In this document: one piece after another, positions 11,703 to 22,324 of the stretch
Layout of the letters: the number at the start of each line of letters is the position of its first letter
How positions within the stretch are numbered: position 1 is the first letter of the stretch
Assembly (NCBI GenBank): GCA_022749755.1
Contig: CM040451.1
Coordinates: 15,818,825-15,882,824, forward strand
Direction: 5' to 3'
Length of the DNA stretch: 64,000 bases
From: Azadirachta indica
Taxonomy: Eukaryota; Streptophyta; Magnoliopsida; Sapindales; Meliaceae
Notes under the pieces: model-generated
Told to the model about the DNA's origin: nothing
Databases searched by the model: none
The model's input: only the letters and a program-made list of their open reading frames with translations
Translations under genes and position numbers: made by a program

Positions 11703-12296
11703 ATCCGCCTATTAAAACGAAGGTTAAAAGTTTATGTCATTATCCTTTCAAATACAGAATCAATTATAAGGAGTACCGGACGATAAACGACGCCCCACCA
11801 TGTTGAAACTTAAATTGAAGGAAAGACGTCTTTTATAGAGATGATTGGCCACGTGTCATCCATCCATCAGACATTTTGAAAAGTCGCCCTCCAGAAAATT
11901 TACACGTTGATATAGGATTGATTTGTCTCGTCCACTGATTTACGATTTTAATTTTTTAAAATCATTACTATTTTTCATTATATTTTTAAAATATTTAAAA
12001 TAAAAAATATACTCAAATTTATTCTTCAAACAAATTAAGAAAAAATAAAATGTTAAAAATTCTAATTTTATTTATTTAAATACAATTAAATTTTTACATT
12101 ATTAATAAACAAATTAAATTTATACTGACTAAAATTTTTTTTTATATTAACTAATAACATAATAAAAAAAATAATTCGTTTACATAAGTTATTACCATTC
12201 ATTATAAATAATATTTATTTATTTATATTCATTGTAAATCTTAAGTTAAATTTTTAAATGCTAAAAATAACGTATATTATATGATATATATATATA
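11703..12296. other. Gene-free spacer with a G-box
   Basis: No frame supported. A less AT-rich island at about 11770-11920 contains a perfect palindromic G-box, CACGTG at 11850-11855, in the ABRE-like context GGCCACGTGTCATC, plus a second ACACGTT at about 11903. No gene follows directly. Confidence 0.4.
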
Positions 12297-12517
12297 AGGA
12301 CAGAATCAACATTTTTTTTATACAAAATTTATATCAATTATAAATCGTTATATATTAACACATTTAATGATTGAGATTACATTGAAAATATGCATTAATT
12401 ATAGATACATTAATTATATAATCAGATACAATATCAACTGATGGATTTGTATGTATTTAACGGTTTATAATTAATGTAAGATTTCGTATAAAATAAAGGA
12501 ACTACTAATTCTACCCC
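12297..12517. mobile_element. MITE, first of three in a row
   Basis: About 220 bp with terminal inverted repeats (left CAGAATCAACATTTTTTTTA, right complement GGGGTAGAATTAGTAG) and subterminal AACGGTTTATAATTAATG. ATATATAT tracts flank it, so the family targets TA repeats. Same family as the element at 1843-2040. Confidence 0.7.
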
Positions 12518-12525
12518 ATATATAT

Positions 12526-12754
12526 GGGCTAAGATCAACAGCATTTTTTTTTGACACAAAATCTTATATCAATTATAAACTATTGGATATTGACACATTT
12601 AATGATATCTGACATATGCATTAATAATGAATGTATTAATTATACATTAATTATATTATCAAATGTAATCTTAACCGTTGGATGTTTTTATATTTAACGG
12701 TTTATAATTTATGTAAAATTTTGTATAAAATAAAAGTGCTGTTGATTCTATCCC
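12526..12754. mobile_element. MITE, second of three in a row
   Basis: Same family and structure as its neighbours. It starts GGGCTAAGATCAACAGC and ends GCTGTTGATTCTATCCC, an inverted repeat, with ATATATAT on both sides. It shares the flanking TA tracts with the preceding and following copies, as expected if each element landed in the target tract of another. Confidence 0.75.
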
Positions 12755-12762
12755 ATATATAT

Positions 12763-12940
12763 GAGGCAGAATCATTAGTCTTTTTTTTTTTTTTTTACAT
12801 AAAATCTTACATCAATTATAAACCGTTAAATATTAACATATCTAACGGTTAAAATTGTACCTGACATATGTATTAATTATTGATACATTAATTATACATT
12901 AATTACATGATCAGATAGTTTTAACTATTAAATATATCTA
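12763..12940. mobile_element. MITE, third of three, 3'-truncated
   Basis: Begins GAGGCAGAATCATTAGTC like its neighbours but loses the right terminal repeat near 12940, where sequence homologous to the PKS promoter begins. Confidence 0.6.
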
Positions 12941-12944
12941 TATC

Positions 12945-13449
12945 TATCAATCAACTTACTACCACTTTATAATATCTTAGTCCTTGTCACCAAGTATTGT
13001 TTAATGACCATTTGATCTACTCTTTCATACAAACAAACGAGGTAAAAGTAATGGATACAAACAAGATAAAAATAATTGATCAGGACGTTTTTAGATATTT
13101 TCATAATTAACAAGACGTATCATACCATTAAGCCAAACCTTACAGACTGAAATATACTTTGCCCTATAGAAGTAATATAAATAATTCTCAGTTTCTTTAT
13201 TATCTTACTCACTTTCCTTATTTCAAGCCTCTCTTTTCAGATTTTTCTTTTGGATGTTGAGGGTTTCAACTCTATCTCAGTATAAAGAGGTAAACTGTTT
13301 TCACTGAACAGTTTATACTAATTGTAAGTTCATTATTTTTTAAGGTTTAGTATTGTTTTCTTCAATATTATTAGACACCAATGTTCTGTTTAATTTTCTA
13401 TGATTTAAAGCTTAGTTAAGGCAAGTCAATTGCAGTACTCTCACCAATG
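12945..13449 (+). pseudogene. Orphan PKS promoter, 5'UTR and UTR intron ending at the ATG (unit 0)
   Basis: Homologous to the promoter and leader of PKS unit A (about 16560-16966). It has a TATA box (TATAAATA near 13176), a short leader, a GT-AG intron at about 13290-13435 (donor GAGGTAAAC, acceptor TTGCAG), and the leader end TACTCTCACCAATG. Homology stops exactly at this ATG (13447-13449); the coding sequence of both other PKS copies is absent and unrelated sequence follows. It may still start transcription, but it no longer drives a PKS. Confidence 0.8.
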
Positions 13450-14740
13450 TGCCTATGTGCTGGACATTGCGCGCTGACGTGCCTCTGCGTCTTCGGCGCT
13501 CACGTTTTGGTGGCACGTGACATCGCGCTCTCTTGCCTGAGTCAAAGAGGCTAGCCCTCAATTCCATTCTAATTAGAGAGGTGGTTAAAGGCCAAGTCCA
13601 AATCATTGAAGGAACGTAACTGCCAAACTTCGAAAGCCAGAGGAAAGACAACTAGCCAGCCAGAAGAGAACAAGCAAACGAATCAGTTTCCGCTGTCACT
13701 GGGTTGGAACCATTCTTTGAATCTAGCAGAAAGGTGATGCAGTGGATAATTTGAGTCCAGCAGCATAGGTAGAAATTAGAAATGCGCTTACACAAACCAA
13801 AACCAATTTCTTAGTTGGCATAGAGGCTCCATAACATTTAAACAATTGAACTCTTGGTTAACCCTAATCCAATTTCTTATTGGCTTGATATCTGATTATT
13901 GATTTTAAGCTGCAGTTTCCGTTTCAAATAATTTTCTCCCCCTGTTGGGCATTACCTAATGTTTTTGTCATAGTGAATTTTCTATTGGTGTTGGGGTTAC
14001 CGACATCTTAACAAGTCCTTTTGGATGTTCGGATTGTCTTTGTGCTGTGTTTTTATGCTGCTGGCTTATGGTTACTGGGATTTGTTAGCAATTAGGTTTT
14101 ATGCTGCCTAATCTGCTTGTTGGGCTATGTTTTACTTGAAGATGTTGTGATATAATTGCTGCTGCTGTTTGCTGGTTTTTGATGGTGTTGTTGCTGCTGT
14201 ATGCTACTATTTCTGCTATCTGCAGTTGTTTTCTGCTGTTGCTGCTATCTATAGTTGTTTTAAGCTGTTTACTTGTTATTTGCTGCTGTTTTTGCTGTTA
14301 TGACTGCTGTTTTCTGCTGCTTGCTGTTGGGTAGCTATTTTTTGTGCTTCTTGCTGCTGTTGTGCGGCTGTTTCAGTTGCTCTGGTGCTGAGAGATGAAG
14401 TTTTTTGCTGTCTTTCTGTTTTAGGCTTGTTGTGTTGCTGCATTGCTGTAGTTTGAGCCACTAATGCTTATTGTGTTGGATAAATTGAAGACAACATAGG
14501 ATTAGAGAACAAAAATATATTTCATTTTGTGTATATTTTGCAGTTAGAGCTTTATTATATGATAATATAATTGTTTATATATTTATATATTGTTTCTTTG
14601 ATAAAATACACGATAAATATGTATGTATATATAATTTTCCTCAATAGTATCACTTAAAGGAGAAATTGTATATCATATTGTTTGACATGTTGTATTTACA
14701 ATTTGATTGATAATATTCAGCAAATTAGAAATTTAAAATA
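13450..14740. other. Unassigned segment replacing a PKS coding region; CTG-rich tract
   Basis: Sequence at 13450-13720 is clearly richer in GC than its surroundings and matches nothing else in the window. At 14150-14460 the plus strand is an imperfect (TGCTGCTGTTT)-type repeat whose minus strand reads as a Gln-rich 61-residue frame, which I regard as low-complexity. It may be host sequence carried by the CACTA element whose right end is at 15110. Confidence 0.4.
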
Positions 14741-14749
14741 AATATGGAT

Positions 14750-15110
14750 ATATTTTTTTTATAAAGTTTAAAAAATTTTATATCAAATGATAGCACTAAA
14801 AAAATGCTATAACGTTGCTTTATTTCACTTCCCAAAACTAATAATAACATTTTCTTCATCTTATACTTTACATTTAAAATAGCATTTTAGAAACGTTATA
14901 TATTATACAAAGATAACATTAATAAAATGCAATGATAGATAATTACATAAATTTCTTTTAATTTTGCTAATTCTTTTCTATAACATCCAGAATATGCTCT
15001 AAAAAGCAAGAGTTCTTAGCTACTTTGGCTAACATAGTATAGGCTAAAATGTTACCATTCACATATGGTAACATTTTTAAATGCTATCCTATAAGACTTT
15101 TCTTGTAGTG
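14750..15110. mobile_element. Right end of a CACTA (En/Spm-type) transposon
   Basis: Ends in TTTCTTGTAGTG at 15110; its complement CACTACAAGAAAA is the standard plant CACTA terminus. Inside it are repeated, inverted subterminal motifs (AATGCTAT, TAACATTTT, AGCATTTT) at about 14800-15090, typical of CACTA ends. No transposase and no matching left terminus were found between 13450 and 14750, so it is truncated or its left end has decayed. Confidence 0.7.
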
Positions 15111-15415
15111 AGTGTTTGTCCTTATAGAAGTTATAATGTTGGCAGTGTAGAGCTGTAATTTTTGTCCCTTATAGCCAAGACGTCAATACTAAGGTTTGTC
15201 CTTCTAGAGCTTGCAATTTTGATAGTGCGAAAATGTAATGTTTGGCACCTCTAGGCAAAATGTTGGTACCATGAAGATATTAGTGTTCGTTTTGCTAGAT
15301 TTTTTAGTATTGGTAGTGTAGAGCTGTAATATTTGGTTTTTTTGAGCAAGATGTCGATATTATACAAGTACAAGTATTTATCCTTTTAAACTTTATAGTT
15401 TTAACAATATAATAA
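15111..15415. repeat. Degenerate ~90-bp tandem repeat array (unit A)
   Basis: Three to four diverged units built on the pattern TTTGTCC..CTTTATAGTTTTG.TAGTG..GAGCTGTAATGTTTGG..AA.ATGTTGGTACCAT. The same array, with more units, lies in unit B. Frames inside it are repeat artefacts. Confidence 0.7.
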
Positions 15416-16049
15416 TATTTTAATTCTTAACTATTTTATTTTTATTTTATAACAATCAATATAATATTTATATTTAAAAGTTACAATAATATTTTAATTT
15501 TTAATTATTTTTTAAATTACTATTAAAATTTTAATAATATTATTTACACACAATTTTATAAAATAAACTATTTAATGAAAATAGTCCATATTTCAATATA
15601 TAATTAATATTATCAAAGTCATCGTCAATTTTATAAAATAGTAATGATAAAAATATTTATTGTAAAATTTTTTACAAATAATTAAAAATTATTAATGTTA
15701 TTTCTTACAACAAACTTTACATTGTAAGAATTTTAAAATTAATGTTATAAAAAATTATTTACAATTAATGTTGTAAAAAATTGGCAGTTAAAAATTTTTT
15801 GATAATATTAATCATACATAATATTTTAGTTAGACTATTTTGTTAAAATGATCAATTTTAAGTATTTTCTTTTTTTTAAAAAAATGAGGGGAGTTAAAAC
15901 AAAATATCTAGTTAATCCCAATTAATTATGTAGCAAATTACATATATATCTATATACATATATGTATAGTTAATCTTGATTAATTAAGAATTTAATACAA
16001 CTAGTTCTTAAACGAGACATCATGCGTTTAGAATGGAATCATTACAAAA

Positions 16050-16318
16050 AATTAAAGAAAATTTAATAATAATAATTAAGATTTGGAGAGAATTTTTATT
16101 AATAATTATTATTTAAAATATTTTTTTAAAAATGATCATCTCAAATTTTTTTAAATCAAAATATTCATATTTGAATGTGTTTGATAGTTATTTTTTAAAA
16201 AATTTTTATAAGAATATTTTGATTTAAATTAGTTATTTTTAAAATATAATCTAAATAATAATTATATAAAAAAATTAATTTTAAAGATAAATTACTGTTA
16301 AAAATTTTTTAAAATAAA
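16050..16318. mobile_element. MITE-like inverted repeat private to unit A
   Basis: A roughly 260-bp AT-rich hairpin whose arms (AAATCAAAATATTCATATTT near 16156 and AGAATATTTTGATTT near 16211) are complementary. It is missing at the aligned position in the flanks at about 10310 and 34180, where the sequence reads straight through, so it inserted after the units separated. Confidence 0.65.
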
Positions 16319-16770
16319 AAGGGAAATAATATTTTAACACGCATATACAGACACAGAAATCTATGAATTAGATTTAATGTCTCCTAATTTGTGGAATTTT
16401 TTTGGTTTCTTTCAGACCTTTCACATCGTATTAATTTTAACGTTTCTGCCGACACAATTCATGTCGGTGTAAGGCAATTAGTGTGGTAATCTAACATCAA
16501 GGAATAGAGCCACTGGAAGACAAACGCTGGTATATGTGACACATATTATGTGACTTGTATATGTATCAATCAATCGGCTATCACTTTATAATATCACAAT
16601 CCTTATCACCAGGTACTGTTTAATGACCATTTGATCCACTTTTCTATCCAAACATACGAGACAAAAATAATGGATCGGGACTTTTCTAGAGATTTTCATA
16701 ATTAGTAAGATCTATCACACTATTAAGCAAAATCTTAAGGATTAAAATGCCCTTTGCCCAATAAAAATAG

Positions 16771-16779
16771 TATAAATAG
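16771..16779 (+). promoter_or_regulatory. TATA box of PKS copy A
   Basis: TATAAATAG, about 105 bp before the leader's first splice donor. A leader exon ends at 16884, and a GT-AG leader intron spans 16885-16954. All four PKS promoter copies share this leader design. Confidence 0.65.
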
Positions 16780-16963
16780 TTCTCAGTTTCTTTATGATCT
16801 TGCTCAGTTTCCTTATTTCAAGCCTCTCTTTTCAGATTTTTCTTTTGGCTGCTTAAGATTTCAACTCTGTTTCAAGATAAAGAGGTAAACTATTTTAACT
16901 CAATAGTTTATTATTTTGGATGCACTTATTTTCTAATCATTAATTCAATTGCAGTACTCACCA

Positions 16964-18416
16964 ATGGCATCAATGGAGGAAATTAGACGAGCTCAAGGTC
17001 AAGCCACCGTGTTGGGCATCGGCACTGCAACTCCTGTGAATTGTGTTACTACCAAGCTGACTATCCTGATTTCTTTTTTAGGGTTACCAAGTGCGAGCAC
17101 ATGACAGAGCTGAAGAAGAAATTCCAACGCATTTGTAAGCATGCATATGTTAATTAATTAGTTGCTTTAGAATATTTTATTTGAAAGTGAAATTGTCATG
17201 TCTATTTTTATACCTGAGGAATATATTATTAATTATAATTGTCTTTTCTAAATATTCTCATTTCATTTGATAGTTATAATTTTTTTTATAAAAAAATAAC
17301 TAGCGCTTTCAAAATTTCTTTTTCGTGCATATGAAGTCAAGAACGAACAAAAGCATGCATTTAACTAATATGAAATGTGTACATGTTAAATAAAAATATG
17401 TTGCAGGTCAAAAGACAATGATTCGGAAACGTTACTTGCACTTGACAGAGGAGATATTGAAAGAGAAGCCAAACTTAAGGACATACAAGGCCCCTTCTCT
17501 TGATGATCGCCAAGAAATTGTGGTTGAAGAGGTACCAAAACTTGGTGAAAAAGCAGCATTAGAAGCAATTAAAGAGTGGGGTCAACACAAATCAAGGATC
17601 ACACATCTTATTTTCTGTACCACCTCAGGTGTACACATGCCTGGTACAGACTATCAGCTAGCCAAGCTACTTGATCTCCTTCCGAATGTCAATCGCCTCA
17701 TGTTATACCTACAAGGCTGTTACGGAGGTGGAGCTGTGCTAAGAGTGGGCAAAGATATTGCAGAAAACAACATAGGTGCATGAGTACTAGTGGTGTGCGC
17801 TGAAATTACAATTATGAAATTTCACGCCCCAGATGAAGATCAACTAGGTTCCCTCATTGGGCAATCACTTTTTGGCGATGGTGCAGGGGCTGTAATCATT
17901 GGAGCAGATCCAGAATTATCTATTGAACGACCAATATTTCAGCTTGCTTGTGCCAAGCAGCGAACGATCCCTAATTCAGAGCACTATGCTGAAGGATTCT
18001 TATGTGAAATGGGTCTGTTTATTCATTTGTCAGAAGAGGTAAGTGATATTATTTCATCTCATATTGAGACGAGTCTCGTTGAAGTATTCAGTTCAATTGG
18101 TATCGACGTTAAGGATTGGAATTCATTGTTTTGGGTGGTTCACGCCGGTGGGCGAGCAATTCTTGACAGGATTCAAGAGAAACTTGCACTAAAAGAAGAT
18201 AAGCTCGATGTGACAAGACATGTGCTAGCTGAGTATGGAAATGTAACAAGTGGTTGTGTGTTGTTTGTGTTGGATGAAATGCGAAAAAAATCTTTGAAAG
18301 ATGGAAAAAAAACCACGGGAGATGGATTAGATTGGGGAGTCCTGCTTGGGTTTGGACCTGGCTTAACTGTGGAGACTACAGCTTTGCATAGTTTCCAGAT
18401 TGATGATGCCAAATGA
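16964..18416 (+). pseudogene. Type III polyketide synthase pseudogene (copy A)
   Basis: Two exons (16964-17134 and 17407-18416) split at the family's conserved Cys60 codon, as in copy B. Two lesions are visible. First, exon 1 has a 2-base gain at about 17042 (TGTGTT where copy B has TGTT), which breaks the frame. Second, exon 2 has a stop TGA at 17781 where copy B has CGC, an Arg. An in-frame 9-bp loss near 16993 is harmless. Exon 2 is exactly as long as in copy B (1010 bp) and keeps Cys164 (LQGCYGGG), Phe215, the HAGG His, the Asn of EYGN and GFGPG, so the gene died recently. A truncated product from either reading frame would lack the complete catalytic triad. Confidence 0.9.
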
Positions 18417-20125
18417 CTCGTACGTGTCCCTTTGTTATCACTTCAAGCATGTCGTCGCTAATGTTTTTTACATAATTAGTGTCCTTTTACTTTAATTCAC
18501 AGAATAAAGTTCTGAAATATATGTTCGTGTTGTGAAATTCCTTATATAAGCGGTAGTTGGTTTAACTGACTAGTAAAATTTCTTGCGTGCATGGTACGAG
18601 AGATTAAAGATTTTTATCCTAACTTACATTAAGGTCGGGTAGAGGCGTTTTTAATATTAATATAACGATAATGGCATTGTTTAAAATAATAATAACATAT
18701 TAAATACTAATTATTAAAAATATTGAATACATAATTATCAAAAAGGTAAATTATAAGGAGGTTATTATAATTAAAAATGGGTCCAAATGGTCAACTAATA
18801 TATTTTTTAAATATATAAGAATAAAATAGTTATTTTGCATGATTATACAATAATTTTATAGTATTTGCCTTATTTTAATGGTCCAAAAATTATCTGTCAT
18901 TTTCAAAATATTACAAGGGTATTTGCTGTCGCCTTAAACTCAAGGGATATCTACCAATTTCCATATTGATAACTGCAATAACTTTAAATTTGAATTATTT
19001 TAACATTTCAATGAGTTTAAAACTATTTTTAAACTATAAAACATTTATATTAGTTAAAACAATTTTTATTCTTAATAGTAATTACATATGTGTTTAAAAG
19101 TACTTATTTATCAAGGATTAGAAAAATTATATAAAAAAATGTAAAGGTATTAATAATATATTTCATAGATTAATCGTTTTTGTTCAAACTAATAGTTTGG
19201 TTCATGTGTAAATATTTAAACTGTGTTATATTGGATCAAAAGTTATGAGAAAATCACACATTTCTCAATTAACTGATTATATAATGCTGGATCAATTTCT
19301 TTCTAGTTAATTAAACTTTATCCTAACTCATAGCATTAATAATTTTATCAAGCAGGAATTAATAATTATGAATTAAGACAATCAGAGTTTTCAAAAATCC
19401 AACATTAATGGAAAATTATACCGTGGTGTTTTTGATTTTTTATACTTATTTGTGAATTATGACATTTATAGTTAAAATATTTAATGAAAATAAAATAATT
19501 TTTTGGTTCACTTTACTGGCACAGTAAGTGAATAACCCTGTATCAGTACCAAAGAGCCCCTATACAGAGAGAGATGTAAAACACCAATTCCTCAATTAGG
19601 TAAAACTACTTTGTGAAAGAAAAAATATATGAAAAAAAAAAAAAAACAAAGATAAAGTATGCACAGACAAGTCAAAAAGAAACAACAAAGTTACAGAATT
19701 AATAACAAAATTATCAGCAAACATTTTGATATAATATTCATTTCCTTGTTATATGAATGGATAAAAGCCATAGCATGTGTTTTGGTTCATTAATTTAATA
19801 GTTTTTTGTGTATCATTGGTTGGCTTTACAACTTGATCTAAAAAAATAAAGAAACTAATGATATTGTTAATTTTACTTTAAAATTTTGATGCCGAAAATT
19901 TTTTATGGGTATCATTGGTTCGCTTTACAGCTTCATCTAAAAAAAAGTAAAGGAAACTAATGATAATGTTAATTTTACTGTAAAATTTTGATGAATATTT
20001 ATATGATATAGCACGTAAATCTTATTCATTACGGACTTCTTTTATATTACGATTATTTTTTTTACTTTAATCGGATACGAATTAAAATCTACAATAGTTT
20101 TATACATATTTATATATAAAAAATG
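18417..20125. other. 3' flank of PKS copy A, no gene
   Basis: Aligned with 39375-40188 in unit B, with extra sequence at about 18690-19400 and 19530-19650 that unit B lacks. It contains a near-direct repeat of about 110 bp (19795-19885 and 19905-19990). No coding frame. Confidence 0.6.
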
Positions 20126-21271
20126 TATATTGAATAATGAACCAGGTCATATAAAATTCCCCATGTCCAGAGAGGTTCCCAGCTTGAACAAAATTATTTG
20201 TCTACAAGCAAAATTGATAGGCATAGTTTTGTAAAGCATTTTTGGAAAGTAGTTATAATTAATGAAAAAGTAAAGCAGCAGTCAATAAAATCATTGTTTT
20301 TAATGGACAAATTGATATAGGATCAATTAAGTTTACTGATTCTTTTATTTGATTATTGACTATAAAAGAAAGGCCATTAATGATAATATGTAGTCCCTGT
20401 TTCAAAGTTGAAACAAAAATCATCTAAAATAAGTCCTAGCTATCAGCAATAGCAGGTCTAGTCTTTGATCTTGCTATCGATAAAGATTAAGTCCCACTTA
20501 TATGTGGGTCTACCTATTATACATGGAATCTACTATGTTATAATATAAATAAATGTTTCTACTCAATTAAAAATAAATATTGTTTAAACTAAATACAAAT
20601 ATCTGAACAACGCCATACTTTATTCGATCAAAACTTTTAATTTTTAGTAAATTTTTAATAAAAATTTAAGAATAACTATCATTTATTTTAATATAGTATT
20701 ATTTTAACAATATCATTTATTGTTTATCAGAAGTGTCATTAAATCAAAAAATTTCTCTGTTTTTAATATGCTTATCAAGTCTAATAACTTTGAATTAATA
20801 AGTTCTGGTGAGTTATAACTTGTGATAAAATTTATGGTATAAAAATAAATAATTCTGCATAAATAAAAAATTAATGCAAAATTATAAAATTAGATTGTGA
20901 TGTAATCCTATTCCGCCAATTAATAACTATTAGAAATTTTATATCAGCAGACGCCTGGTTTCATGTAGGGTAGGTGCATGGTGGGCAATTTTTTGAAGCG
21001 TAGTAAATTTTATTTTAACCTAATTTAATTTGCCCACCACCGACTATGAATTGGCTTCTGTAAAAAAGAAACTTAATTTATAGAAACTGCAGTTTAAACA
21101 GAAAGACAAATGCGATCTAATTTGTTTTTTAAGTCTTAATTTACAGTAAATCCCATTTTCTCTCTAATCTAGACAAAAATAATTAAGAAGAGTTACGAAA
21201 GAATGCTTGAATATGTAAAGACAGAAGATGAAAGTTAAAAAAAATTAAAAACACAGATAGCGTAAAATATA
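20126..21271. other. Intergenic, no gene seen
   Basis: AT-rich spacer with no supported frame, RNA gene or clear transposon end. Confidence 0.5.
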
Positions 21272-22324
21272 TGAGTAAATGATATTTGGACTCCCATTTT
21301 ATTAACCTATACCCCACTTCGAAATTAATTATCAAATACACTGTTTTCGTTACTTTTTCCGTTAATGTCGATTGTTTAACCATGTTAATCATTATAGTGA
21401 CCCAAATACTCCTCTAATCCATGTTGATCAATAGAATAATAAAAATATCTCTTTGAACTTTGAATATATAACAATATAATTTAAATTATTTGAACTTTGA
21501 ATTTAAATTAGGAAGAGATAAAAAATTTTATCTTCAATCTCAAATTCATCTTTTTTACTTGTATATGGATAAGCTAACGTTCAAATCAATAATTATCTAA
21601 ATTTTTTTTTAAAACCAAAAAAAAAAAAAGAAGAGACAGACTTTCCATAAAATTTGAAAGGCAGTTGAACTAAATTTTAGTTAATTTCTGCTAAGATAAT
21701 TTGCAGTTTTAAACTATTTTTTTTTAACATTTTTTATTTTATGTTTAAAGCAAAAATCAATAATTAACTAAAAGCAAGAGATAACAGAAGGAGGATGACA
21801 TGAAACGAGTATCTGGAAAAGAAATTAAAAAAGTCCTAATATCCCGAAAACAAACTAAGATCGTATGGCCATAAATATTTATAAAATAAAATAGACAAGT
21901 TAATGAAACTGTATTTACATGTTATCTCCAAGATTGAAAAAAGAAAACGAAAACTATTTGAAAGGTGGGGGGTTTGACAGATCTTTCATGTTCAGTTGGA
22001 AATCAACTGACAACAATCAGAAGGGATTAACGTTCTACTGTTATTTGTGTTTTCTTTGATTAACACATTTTTTAAAAAAATTATTAGTTATTTAATTATT
22101 ATATTTATGTAAATTGTATATTATTTATTATTTATAGATACAATAATACCCTTTAAATTATTTGTTACTTATTATTTATTATTTGTGAAGATTATTATAG
22201 TTTTAGATTTCTAACCTTTAAAAAAAAAAAAGTAACAGAAGAAATCTGTTAAACAATTATTTTTGAAGTGGGAGTGTAAGTGTCATTCATACAATAAAAT
22301 GGAGGTCTAGATGTTAATTGCTCA
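21272..22324. mobile_element. Foldback element of about 1.05 kb
   Basis: The ends are inverted repeats of roughly 90 bp: left TGAGTAAATGATATTTGGAC with CCATTTTATT and CCACTTC; the complement of the right end reads TGAGCAATTAACATCTAGAC with CCATTTTATT and CCCACTTC. The interior has no transposase. A target duplication was not clear. Likely a non-autonomous DNA transposon. Confidence 0.7.

Larger units (their letters stand above)
15111..20125 (+). repeat. PKS segmental duplication, unit A
   Basis: Colinear with unit B (about 32200-40188): ~90-bp repeat array, AT-rich spacer, TA microsatellite, distal flank, promoter, PKS gene and about 1.7 kb of 3' flank. Homology ends near 20125/40188 after the shared TGTATATTGAATAA. 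Unit A carries a private MITE (16050-16318) and a dead gene. Confidence 0.8.

Noticed and set aside
14276..14461. Gln-rich 61-residue minus-strand frame
   Set aside because: Low-complexity translation of a CTG-rich tract; no conserved features.
15111..15415. Tandem array considered as a CRISPR-like or satellite array
   Set aside because: Plant DNA, units diverged over their whole length with no constant-repeat/variable-spacer pattern, so a decayed minisatellite.
17790..18416. Separate 208-residue plus-strand frame in PKS copy A
   Set aside because: It is only the part of exon 2 after the stop at 17781; it lacks Cys164 and is not a gene.
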